DNA from: CAYLWN01 sp964387625
Lineage (GTDB): Bacteria; Patescibacteriota; Microgenomatia; UBA10105
Assembly: GCA_964387625.1 (NCBI GenBank)
Contig: CAYLWN010000002.1
Span: forward strand, 27,975-91,974
Direction: 5' to 3'
DNA length: 64,000 bases
In this document: positions 22,751 through 30,521 of the stretch, one piece after another
Layout: every line of letters begins with the position of its first letter
Numbering within the stretch: the stretch's first letter is position 1
Notes under the pieces: generated by a model
Told to the model about the DNA's origin: nothing
The model's database searches: none
What the model saw: only the letters and a program-made list of their open reading frames with translations
Made by a program: the position numbers and the translations under genes

Positions 22751-23758
22751 ATGACAAATTTATTTACTTATATTGATGATTTTTTGGAATTTTTAGAAGT
22801 TGAAAAAAATGTATCTCCATTAACCATCCGAAACTACAAACATTATTTGATGAGATTTGCCAACTGGTATAAAGAATCCTCTCCCCTGCCTGCGCCTGAC
22901 TGCCTGCCTACGCAGTCAGGCGTAGGCAGGCAGTCAGGCCTTTCAGGTGTCTCTCAAATAAATTCTGACACGATCAGACATTACAGATTATATTTAACCA
23001 GGTTAACAGATACACATAATTTGACTCTTAAAAGAGTGACCCAGAATTATCATTTGATTGCACTGCGGGCTTTTTTACGGTTTTTAGTCAAGAAAGATAT
23101 TAAAACTTTGGCTCCCGAAAAAATTGATCTAGGCAAGACAGAATCGCATAGTTTGAAATTTTTAAATAAAGATCAATTAACACGTTTGGTTAATCAACCG
23201 GATATAGCTACTGTTTTCGGCTTGAGGGATAAAGCGATACTGGAATTATTATTTTCTACAGGTTTACGGGTATCAGAACTGGTGAAACTAAACCGTGATC
23301 AAATAGATTTTACGACACGGGAAATCGGTATTATCGGTAAAGGTGGTAGAGCCAGGGTGGTATTTATTTCAGACGCCGCATCAAAGTGGTTGCAACGATA
23401 TTTAAGTTATAGAGAAGATAAATACAAACCTTTATTTGTCCGTTATTCAGGAAAAAAAGTTACCAAAGATCAAGGCGAAGAAGGAATCAGGTTATCAGCC
23501 AGAAGTATTCAAAGATCTGTTGAAAAATATGTAAAAAAAGCTAAATTGCCTATCAAAATTACTCCTCATGGGTTACGGCATACATTTGCCACGGATTTGT
23601 TGACAGCAGGAGCTGATATCAGGGCCATACAAGAAATGTTGGGACATAAAAATATTTCCACTACTCAAATATATACACACGTTACCAATCCGCAACTTAA
23701 ACAAATCCATAAAAAATTCCATGGAAAAACTGAAATAGTTGAAGATGCAATTAAATAG
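22751..23758 (+). CDS. xer: Tyrosine recombinase, XerC/XerD type, with embedded hairpin insert
   Basis: Site-specific recombinase; Xer proteins resolve chromosome dimers at dif. All catalytic residues are visible: Arg173 (TGLRVSEL), Lys197 (GKGGRA), His273 and Arg276 (HGLRHTFAT), His299 (LGHKNIS) and Tyr308 (QIYTHV). The N-terminal SAM-like DNA-binding domain covers residues about 5-115. Within it, residues about 44-67 are coded by a GC-rich perfect hairpin repeat (22894-22939) that homologues lack, yet the frame is kept. The length of 335 residues exceeds the usual 295-310. It is either the housekeeping Xer or part of a mobile element with the adjacent Y1 transposase; the former is more likely. 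Confidence 0.88.
   Translation: MTNLFTYIDDFLEFLEVEKNVSPLTIRNYKHYLMRFANWYKESSPLPAPDCLPTQSGVGRQSGLSGVSQINSDTIRHYRLYLTRLTDTHNLTLKRVTQNYHLIALRAFLRFLVKKDIKTLAPEKIDLGKTESHSLKFLNKDQLTRLVNQPDIATVFGLRDKAILELLFSTGLRVSELVKLNRDQIDFTTREIGIIGKGGRARVVFISDAASKWLQRYLSYREDKYKPLFVRYSGKKVTKDQGEEGIRLSARSIQRSVEKYVKKAKLPIKITPHGLRHTFATDLLTAGADIRAIQEMLGHKNISTTQIYTHVTNPQLKQIHKKFHGKTEIVEDAIK
22894..22939. repeat. GC-rich perfect hairpin element inside xer
   Basis: A 19-bp perfect stem (22894-22912 with 22921-22939) and an 8-nt loop CAGTCAGG, built from CTGCCTGCC words. It is far richer in G+C than the surrounding gene. It encodes PTQSGVGRQSG-type residues inside the N-terminal domain without a stop. Related CTGCCTGCC words occur in the prepilin gene at 49671-49745. 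Confidence 0.85.
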
Positions 23759-23762
23759 ATAG

Positions 23763-23777
23763 ACAGGTCGGACCTGT
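23763..23777. repeat. REP-like palindrome 1 (ACAGGTC-G-GACCTGT)
   Basis: Perfect 7-bp inverted repeat with a 1-nt centre, between the xer stop (23758) and the Y1 transposase start (23821). Confidence 0.8.
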
Positions 23778-23820
23778 TATGGAGATGGATGTGATGATAT
23801 AAATTAAATTTTTATCGTAT

Positions 23821-24483
23821 ATGCCGGCAAAAAATTCTATAAAACAATACGTTGAAAATAGCTTCTATCATATTTACAATCGGGGCGTTGATAAACGAAT
23901 AATTTTTATTCAGGATTTAGATTATCAAATGTTTCTTTCATATTTAAAAAATTACTTGTCAACATTGTCTTTACAACAGGTCCGGCCTGTAAGAAAATCC
24001 ACTCTTTTTTTAGAAATTGATTTAATCGCTTATTGTCTGATGCCAAATCATTTTCATTTATTGATTAAACAAAAATCAGCCAAATCAATAATTAAATTTA
24101 TGCGTTGTTTAACAAATGCATACACGCGATATTTTAATACCAGACATAAAAGAATTGGTCATTTATTTCAAGGAAAATATAAAGCAAGTTTAATAACAGA
24201 AGATTTATATTTACTACAACTATCTCGTTATATACATAGAAATCCATTAGAGTTATTCAGGTCAGACCTGCATAAAATATTGTCAGAATACCCTTATTCA
24301 AGTTATAAAGATTTTTTAGGATTAAGAAACACTGTTTGGGTGAAGCCAAATGAAGTATTAAATTTTTTTGCATTAGATAAGCAAAAAAATAATTTAGATT
24401 TAAATTATCAAGGTTTTGTTGAACAATTTAATAAAGACGAAAATGATATAAACGAATTTATCTTAGAAGACAATGTCGAATGA
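23821..24483 (+). CDS. Y1 HUH transposase (RAYT / IS200-like TnpA family)
   Basis: Single-strand DNA transposase of 220 residues. The HUH motif is MPNHFHLL (His77, His79), and the catalytic Tyr137 lies in SRYIHRNPL. The N-terminus FYHIYNRGVDKR and GHLFQGKYKA are standard for the REP-associated tyrosine transposase branch. No TnpB partner is present, also typical of RAYTs. Palindromes of one family lie on both sides of the gene and twice inside it (coding for QQVRPV near residues 52-57 and FRSD near 147-150). RAYTs are known to be linked with REP palindromes, so this gene is the natural candidate to mobilise them. Confidence 0.9.
   Translation: MPAKNSIKQYVENSFYHIYNRGVDKRIIFIQDLDYQMFLSYLKNYLSTLSLQQVRPVRKSTLFLEIDLIAYCLMPNHFHLLIKQKSAKSIIKFMRCLTNAYTRYFNTRHKRIGHLFQGKYKASLITEDLYLLQLSRYIHRNPLELFRSDLHKILSEYPYSSYKDFLGLRNTVWVKPNEVLNFFALDKQKNNLDLNYQGFVEQFNKDENDINEFILEDNVE
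23976..23990. repeat. REP-like palindrome 2, inside the transposase gene
   Basis: ACAGGTC-C-GGCCTGT: six Watson-Crick pairs and one G-T pair. It lies in frame in a loop region of the transposase. Confidence 0.7.
24258..24270. repeat. REP-like palindrome 3, inside the transposase gene
   Basis: CAGGTC-A-GACCTG, a perfect 6-bp inverted repeat with a 1-nt centre. It lies in frame just after the catalytic Tyr region. Confidence 0.7.
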
Positions 24484-24490
24484 TAACAAT

Positions 24491-24516
24491 CTAAACAACA
24501 GGTCCGATCTGTTTAG
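24491..24516. repeat. REP-like palindrome 4, downstream of the transposase
   Basis: CTAAAC (24491-24496) and GTTTAG (24511-24516) pair and enclose ACAGGTC-C-GATCTGT, a further copy with one G-T pair. It lies 8 nt after the transposase stop. Confidence 0.7.
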
Positions 24517-24534
24517 TTTTGTTTAGACAATTTA

Positions 24535-24543
24535 TGATAAAAT
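24535..24543 (+). promoter_or_regulatory. Extended -10 upstream of the small membrane gene
   Basis: TG-A-TAAAAT, with ATG 24553 nine nt downstream. It has the same geometry as the tgt and yebC promoters. Confidence 0.5.
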
Positions 24544-24552
24544 GTTGATCTT

Positions 24553-24845
24553 ATGCCAAATCAAGAACGAATCCATAGTCATCTTTCAAAAGGAGAAACT
24601 GCTACAACTGTTGTATTGGGATTTATATTGGTGCCGGAATTTATGGATTGACTCAGTTAGAGTCTAATCCAAATACTGACGTATATGCATTATTTCTTGG
24701 AGTGATATGGGGCACTATTCTTACTAATGTAGGCATTCATATTAATTACGGAACGAAAATAAGGCGGATAAAAACACAATATGACATAAAACATAATATC
24801 ATTGATGGTAAATGGCATGACTCTATAAAACTGCAGAAAAAATGA
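24553..24845 (+). pseudogene. Small membrane protein gene, apparently frameshifted
   Basis: ATG 24553 opens a frame MPNQERIHSHLSKGETATTV that stops at 24651. The neighbouring frame, open from 24579 to 24845, continues with a plausible helix (IYIGAGIYGLTQLESN) and VYALFLGVIWGTILTNVGI, then a basic soluble tail. Joined by a -1 shift near 24612-24630, the two make a protein of about 97 residues with two membrane helices. Alternatives are a sequencing error in TTGGGATTT, true decay, or a real start at TTG 24648 giving 65 residues. No family is recognised. Confidence 0.4.
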
Positions 24846-25007
24846 TAAGCATGCTGTAAAAATTTTTTAGATTATCAATTAATCTCTAAAATTTAATGTA
24901 TAGCTGGTTGGATAGGTACACGAACTAAAAAGGTCTTCACTTTTAAGTGAAGCTTGAATTCCGAGTAACCACTAAGTTTACAATTATATTGACAATTAAC
25001 TTGACAA
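24846..25007. other. Intergenic region with an 18-nt perfect palindrome
   Basis: CTTCACTT-TT-AAGTGAAG at 24936-24953 is a perfect hairpin between convergent genes. No U-run follows, so a classic terminator is not shown. Confidence 0.5.
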
Positions 25008-25874
25008 TTATTTGAGTTGAAGCTTACATGCAGATACCAAATTTTGCATCAGACATGCTACATTTACTGGTCCTACGCCTCCAGGTGTTGGAGTGTAAAA
25101 TAAGACCTGGTCTTTAAATTCATTTTCATCAAAATCTCCTGTCAGCTTGCCTTTTTCTTTATGAATGCCTACGCCGATCAAAATACAATTTGGTTTCACC
25201 TGATCAGGAGTAATTATTTGTGATTTTCCAACCGCAGAAATTACAATATCTGCCTGATTTAAATATTCATCCCGATTTTGAGACTGGCTATTTAAAATAA
25301 TGAAATTTAATTTCATGGTATTGAGTATCTGGGCTATCGGTTTGCCGGCTGTTTCTCCCCTGCCGATTTGGACAATTTTTTTATTCTTAAGATATGATAT
25401 TAAGCTTTTAGGATAATCGTCGATGGGTTTTTGAATATGCGTCAAATGTCTGTAGTAAACTTCTGATAAAATTTTAAATACCGCCATACCAACAGGAGGA
25501 TCAAAAGCTGATTTTGGTAGAAAGCCATCGACATCTTTGAATATGGGAATTCTCACATTTAAAGTATCTGCTGACAGGGTTGGAGGAAAAGGTCTTTGGA
25601 TAATCATCCCATGAATGCTTTTGTCTGTAGCAATTTGCAGTAAAATCCGGGCAATTTTGGTATATTCAGGAGTTTTTCTGAAATGGATGAGTGAAATTTT
25701 GGCCCCAATTTGTTTAGCTGCTAATTGCTTTTGTCTGATAAATGATAATGAACTTGAGTCACTGCCTACCCAAATAACTGCCAAATGAGGAGGAACGGAA
25801 AATTTTAAAGATTTAATTTCTTTTTTTAACTTTCCCAATATTTCTGCTGATAATAACCTGCCGTCAATTTTCAT
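25008..25874 (-). CDS. folD: Bifunctional methylenetetrahydrofolate dehydrogenase/cyclohydrolase
   Basis: Interconverts 5,10-methylene-THF, methenyl-THF and 10-formyl-THF. Residues number 288, the normal size. Blocks visible are IIQRPFPP near residue 92 (the QLPLP-type motif, here altered), KDVDGF near 114, the NADP site IGRGETAGKPIA near 171 (family form GRSxxVGxP) and TPGGVGPV near the C-terminus. The changed nucleotide-site residues may alter cofactor choice. It is the last minus-strand gene of the gyrase group, 75 nt after gyrA, and may be on its own transcript. Confidence 0.92.
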   Translation of the reverse strand: MKIDGRLLSAEILGKLKKEIKSLKFSVPPHLAVIWVGSDSSSLSFIRQKQLAAKQIGAKISLIHFRKTPEYTKIARILLQIATDKSIHGMIIQRPFPPTLSADTLNVRIPIFKDVDGFLPKSAFDPPVGMAVFKILSEVYYRHLTHIQKPIDDYPKSLISYLKNKKIVQIGRGETAGKPIAQILNTMKLNFIILNSQSQNRDEYLNQADIVISAVGKSQIITPDQVKPNCILIGVGIHKEKGKLTGDFDENEFKDQVLFYTPTPGGVGPVNVACLMQNLVSACKLQLK

Positions 25875-25949
25875 AATAAATTATCGAAAATTTATTTAAA
25901 TTATTTCTTCTGTTTTATCGTCTTACATCTTTTATCTCTTATATCGTCT

Positions 25950-28445
25950 TTACACATATGCGGCAGCGGCAACTGTATCAGATTTATCTGTAAAACGCAT
26001 AAGTATCACTCCCTGTGTAGCCCTGCCCAATAATGGAATTGAAGTTATGGGTAATTTTACCACTTGTCCTTTATTTGAAGTCAAAATCAAAGCTTCAGTA
26101 TCTTTGGGAATAAATTGAGACACAATTACATTACCGGTTCTTCCCGTTACTTCTGCTACTTTTACTCCCTGACCAGCACGTTTTTGTTTTGGGAAAGCTT
26201 TAATATTGGTTTTTTTACCCAACCCTTTGGTCATAATTGTAATAAATTCCATTCCCAGATTTTCTTCACTGATAATATCCATACTGACTAAGAAATCATC
26301 TTTTTTCAAAGCAATGCCTCTTACGCCCATTGTGTCTCGGCCGGTTGATCTGACTTCTCTTTCGTGAAATCTGATGGATTTACCAAAATGTGAAACTAAT
26401 AAAATTTCTTCACTACCTGAAGTAAGAGATGCCCAGGCTAATTGGTCTTGTTTTTCCAATTTTACTGCTACCAATCCGCTTTTTCTGATTTTTTCATATT
26501 CTTCAATTTTAGTTTTTTTAACTGTACCATTTACTGTTGCCATGGTAATATATTTCATATTGGCAAGTTCCTCTTTACCATATGTAAGAAGAGAAGTGAC
26601 TTTTTCTTGTTGTTCAATATTTATTAAGTTGATTATTGCTTGACCTTTGGCTTGTCGAGTAGTTTCAGGTAAATCCCAAGCTTTTACTTGATAAACTTTA
26701 CCCTTATCGGTAAAAAATAATACATTATCATGAGTCATGGCTGTGGTCATTTTTTCCACCGTATCTTCTTCTTTGGTAGCCATACCAATTACACCTTTAC
26801 CGCCTCTGCTTTGTGTCTTGAACGAAGTTTTTGATAATCTCTTTATATATCCACCTTTTGTTATAGTGATGATAGTTTCTTCATTTGGTATCAAATCTTC
26901 TTCTGCAAATTCTCCAACTTTTGATTTGAACACGCGTGTGCGTCGTTCATCACCGTATTTTTCTTTGATTTTAACTAACTCGTCTTTGATTACTTTGAGC
27001 ATTTTTAAAGGATGTGCCAATAAATCTTCCAAGTATGCGATAGTTTCTTTGATCATGGCATATTCCTCTTCAATCTTGATTCTTTCCAAAGCTGCTAGTC
27101 TTCTAAGTTGCATATCCAAAATTGCAATTGACTGAAGTTCGCTTAATTTGAATTTTTTCATCAAATTTTGTTTTGCAATGTCTGCATCTTTTGATTTTTT
27201 AATTGTTTCAATAACTGCATCAATGTTAGAAACTGCAATTAACAATCCTTCCAAAATGTGACCGCGTTCACGAGCACGGGTCAATTCAAATTCACTTCTC
27301 CGTCTTACAACTTTGAGCCGATGCTTAATATATTCTTCCAAAATTTGTTTTAAAGATAATGTTCTTGGCGTTCCATCAACTAACGCAACTACATTTACCG
27401 GAAAAGTTGTTTGCAATGACGTATGTTCGTATAAATTATTTAAGACTGATTTGGGTCTGGCATCACGTTTTAATTCAACAACCACCCTGATGCCATGTCT
27501 GTCTGATTCATCACGTAGATCAGTAATGCCGTCAAGTTTTTTATCTTTGACTAAATCAGCAATTCTTGCAACCAATAAAGCTTTATTTACTTGATAAGGA
27601 AGTTCGGTGATAATGATAGCGCTTTTACCGTTACCGATTTCTTCAATTTCTGCTTTGCCCCTTATAACAATTTTTCCTTTACCAGTAGTATAAGCTGCTA
27701 AAATTTCTTTAATATCATAAATTGCTCCATAGGTGGGAAAATCAGGGCCTTTGATAATATGCATCAAATCTTCAATAGTTACTTCAGAAATGAAATCTTG
27801 TTTATTGTTTTCAGTATTTTTATGAAAATGTCCACGACCAATGATCATAAATACTGCATCAATTACTTCAGTTAAATTGTGTGGAGGAATTTTGGTAGCC
27901 ATACCTACAGCAATACCCTCTGCTCCCATTAATAATAAATTTGGTAGTTTTGCAGGTAGATACGTTGGTTCTTTCATTGTTTCGTCAAAATTGTCAATAA
28001 AATCGACAGTATTTTTGTCAATATCAAAAAGCATTTCTGAGGCTATGGGAGCCAAGCGGCATTCAGTGTAACGCATAGCTGCTGGAGGGTCACCATCAAT
28101 AGAACCAAAATTACCCTGACCATCAACCAGCGGGTATCTCATGGAAAAATCTTGCGCTAAACGGACTAATGAATCATAAATTGCTACATCACCATGCGGA
28201 TGAAATTTGCCCAAAACTTCTCCTACAACTTTAGCTGTTTTCGTATATCGTGAAGGATGCATCAGTCCCATTTGTTGCATGGCATATAAAACCCGTCTAT
28301 GAACTGGTTTTAAACCATCTTTGACGTCCGGAAGTGCACGGGACACGATCACGCTCATTGCATAATCAAGATATGCGCGTTTCATTTCCACGCTTATTTC
28401 CGATAGAATAATTTTTCCGACATTATTCATAAATTTTTTAAGCAA
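25950..28445 (-). CDS. gyrA: DNA gyrase subunit A
   Basis: Breakage-reunion subunit, 831 residues. The catalytic Tyr126 lies in AAMRYTECR. The C-terminal beta-pinwheel carries a gyrase box QSRGGKG, which separates GyrA from ParC. In the quinolone region the sequence is HPHGDVAIYDSL: E. coli Ser83 is replaced by Val87, while the acidic residue four positions on is Asp91. ATG 28445 gives a short N-terminal extension; an in-frame ATG at 28430 is an alternative start. It lies 16 nt after hppA, so it is probably co-transcribed with gyrB and hppA. Confidence 0.95.
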   Translation of the reverse strand: MLKKFMNNVGKIILSEISVEMKRAYLDYAMSVIVSRALPDVKDGLKPVHRRVLYAMQQMGLMHPSRYTKTAKVVGEVLGKFHPHGDVAIYDSLVRLAQDFSMRYPLVDGQGNFGSIDGDPPAAMRYTECRLAPIASEMLFDIDKNTVDFIDNFDETMKEPTYLPAKLPNLLLMGAEGIAVGMATKIPPHNLTEVIDAVFMIIGRGHFHKNTENNKQDFISEVTIEDLMHIIKGPDFPTYGAIYDIKEILAAYTTGKGKIVIRGKAEIEEIGNGKSAIIITELPYQVNKALLVARIADLVKDKKLDGITDLRDESDRHGIRVVVELKRDARPKSVLNNLYEHTSLQTTFPVNVVALVDGTPRTLSLKQILEEYIKHRLKVVRRRSEFELTRARERGHILEGLLIAVSNIDAVIETIKKSKDADIAKQNLMKKFKLSELQSIAILDMQLRRLAALERIKIEEEYAMIKETIAYLEDLLAHPLKMLKVIKDELVKIKEKYGDERRTRVFKSKVGEFAEEDLIPNEETIITITKGGYIKRLSKTSFKTQSRGGKGVIGMATKEEDTVEKMTTAMTHDNVLFFTDKGKVYQVKAWDLPETTRQAKGQAIINLINIEQQEKVTSLLTYGKEELANMKYITMATVNGTVKKTKIEEYEKIRKSGLVAVKLEKQDQLAWASLTSGSEEILLVSHFGKSIRFHEREVRSTGRDTMGVRGIALKKDDFLVSMDIISEENLGMEFITIMTKGLGKKTNIKAFPKQKRAGQGVKVAEVTGRTGNVIVSQFIPKDTEALILTSNKGQVVKLPITSIPLLGRATQGVILMRFTDKSDTVAAAAYV

Positions 28446-28461
28446 ATTAAATAATCAATTT

Positions 28462-30471
28462 TTATCCGGTTAAAAATTTAGCAATTAATAAAGCCACTAT
28501 ATTGGCTACTTTTATCATTGGATTGATAGCAGGTCCTGCAGTATCCTTATAAGGATCTCCCACAGTGTCACCTGTTACCGCTGCTTGATGTGCCGGTGAA
28601 CCTTTACCTCCATAATTTCCTTCTTCGATATATTTTTTGGCATTATCCCATGCTGCTCCTCCGGTGGTCATTGAAATTGCTACAAATAAACCTGTCACAA
28701 TTATTCCAACCAAAAATCCACCCAATGCTTGAGCTCCCAATAATTTACCTACCAATATTGGGGCCAGCACAGGGATAATCGCTGGTACAATCATTTGTTT
28801 TAATGCAGCTTGAGTTACGATATCAACTGCTTTACCGTATTCAGGTTTGGCAGTTCCCTGCATAATGCCTTTTATTTCTTTAAATTGTCTTCTCACTTCT
28901 ACTACTATTGCTTTTGCAGCATTACCAACAGCTTCCATAGCTAATGCACCAAATATATAAGGAACCGAGGCGCCTAAAAGTAATCCGATTAAAACTTTTG
29001 GATTTGTCAGAGAAAAAGCTGCTAATTGATTATTAGCGGTTAATTCTTGTGCATAACTGGCAAATAATACCAGAGCTGCAAGTCCTGCTGATGCTATGGC
29101 GTAGGCTTTAGTAACAGATTTAGTAGTATTGCCTACTGCATCTAAATTGTCAGTCACTTCTCGTACCTTTTGCGGTTGATTGGTCATTTCTGCAATTCCT
29201 CCTGCATTATCAGTAATTGGTCCAAAGGCATCAATGGCGACCACTATTCCAGTCAATGACAACATAGACATTGCCGCTACAGCCACTCCGTAAAGACCGG
29301 ACAGAGCATGGGTGACCAATGTAGCTGCTGAAATTAATAAGATGGGTAAAAGCGTAGATTTCATTGATATAGCAAGTCCGGCAATCATTACTGTTCCGTG
29401 ACCTGTTTGAGCAGCAGCTGCAATGGTTTTTACAGCATTATATTTTTTGGATGTAAAATATTCAGTAATAATCACCATGCCTATAGTAACCACAATTCCT
29501 ATAAGTGATGAGAAATAAATATTTGTAACTGCCATTTGACCCAAATCAACTAATAATATTTTAGTTATAAAATAAAATGATCCGGCACTGAAAATTGACG
29601 CAGCTACCAAACCTTTATAAAGTGCTGTCATCACTTGATTGTCTTTACCCAATTTAACAAAGAATGTACCAATTATTGAGCTAATGATAGAAATAGCACC
29701 GATTGCTAATGGGAAAATTAAAGCCAATTGATTATTTGGCATGAGTAATTGACCTAACAGCATAGCTGCAACTGCTGTAACAACATAAGTTTCAAATAAG
29801 TCAGCAGCCATACCTGCATCATCTCCAACATTGTCACCAACCAAATCAGCAATAACTCCTGGGTTTCTGGGATCGTCTTCCGGAATTCCCTTTTCAATTT
29901 TACCCACCATATCTGTTCCTACATCTGCCCCTTTAGTATAAATACCACCGCCGAGCCTCGCAAAAACAGAAATTAAAGATGCACCAAATCCTAAAGCGAT
30001 AAGAGGCGTAAAGCTGCTTGTTTTTGTTAAAATTAATAACCAATAAATTCCCACCACTGACAAAAGAGCTAGTCCTGCAACCATCATTCCAGTGACTGAG
30101 CCTCCGCCAAAAGCAACTTGTAAAGCTGGTGCGAGTCCCTTTTTTGAAGCTTCACTGACTCTAACATTAGTGTTCACTGCAACGCTCATACCTACAAATC
30201 CTGCCAGTGCAGAAAATAACGCACCAATTATAAAGGCTACGCTTGATAAAAAGCCTAATGTTATCCATAAAATAATGAAAATAAGTATGGCAATTATGGA
30301 TATTACTTGATACTGGCGTTTAAGATATGCGTAAGCTCCTTCAGAAATAGCATCTGCTATTGCGATCATATCGGGAGTTCCTTTGGGTAATTTTAAAATT
30401 TTCATTGTTTGCCAAACGCTATATACAACAGCAAATAAGCCTGTAAATAATGAAAAATATAAAAAATTCAT
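28462..30471 (-). CDS. hppA: Membrane-bound proton-pumping pyrophosphatase (K+-independent type)
   Basis: Hydrolyses pyrophosphate to pump protons across the membrane. The product has 669 residues and about 15-16 helices. The substrate site DVGTDMVGKIEKGIPEDDPR and GVIADLVGDNVGDDAGMAAD are intact. GNTTKSVTK has Lys at the position that marks potassium-independent, proton-only enzymes (Ala in K+-dependent ones). ATG 30471 is chosen because AAAGGAG lies 7 nt upstream; an open extension to 30519 has no such site. It sits between gyrB and gyrA in one orientation. Confidence 0.93.
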   Translation of the reverse strand: MNFLYFSLFTGLFAVVYSVWQTMKILKLPKGTPDMIAIADAISEGAYAYLKRQYQVISIIAILIFIILWITLGFLSSVAFIIGALFSALAGFVGMSVAVNTNVRVSEASKKGLAPALQVAFGGGSVTGMMVAGLALLSVVGIYWLLILTKTSSFTPLIALGFGASLISVFARLGGGIYTKGADVGTDMVGKIEKGIPEDDPRNPGVIADLVGDNVGDDAGMAADLFETYVVTAVAAMLLGQLLMPNNQLALIFPLAIGAISIISSIIGTFFVKLGKDNQVMTALYKGLVAASIFSAGSFYFITKILLVDLGQMAVTNIYFSSLIGIVVTIGMVIITEYFTSKKYNAVKTIAAAAQTGHGTVMIAGLAISMKSTLLPILLISAATLVTHALSGLYGVAVAAMSMLSLTGIVVAIDAFGPITDNAGGIAEMTNQPQKVREVTDNLDAVGNTTKSVTKAYAIASAGLAALVLFASYAQELTANNQLAAFSLTNPKVLIGLLLGASVPYIFGALAMEAVGNAAKAIVVEVRRQFKEIKGIMQGTAKPEYGKAVDIVTQAALKQMIVPAIIPVLAPILVGKLLGAQALGGFLVGIIVTGLFVAISMTTGGAAWDNAKKYIEEGNYGGKGSPAHQAAVTGDTVGDPYKDTAGPAINPMIKVANIVALLIAKFLTG

Positions 30472-30521
30472 AAACTTTCTCCTTTGCAGTTTATTATCCT
30501 GCTTTGATAATTTTAACAAAT

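Noticed and set aside
23763..24516. CRISPR-like array from the four spaced palindromes
   Set aside because: The repeats are only 13-15 nt, spacing is irregular (about 200-280 nt), two lie inside a gene and no cas gene is present.
22751..24845. Integrative mobile element made of xer, the Y1 transposase and the non-coding stretch
   Set aside because: No direct-repeat boundaries, tRNA target, relaxase or cargo genes are visible; the recombinase looks like housekeeping Xer.
24936..24953. 18-nt palindrome as a bidirectional terminator
   Set aside because: There is no U-run on either side, although its place between convergent genes would suit one.
26374..28071. Several long open frames antisense to gyrA
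   Set aside because: They are shadows of the gyrA codon pattern, without ribosome sites or family motifs, and gyrA itself is unmistakable.
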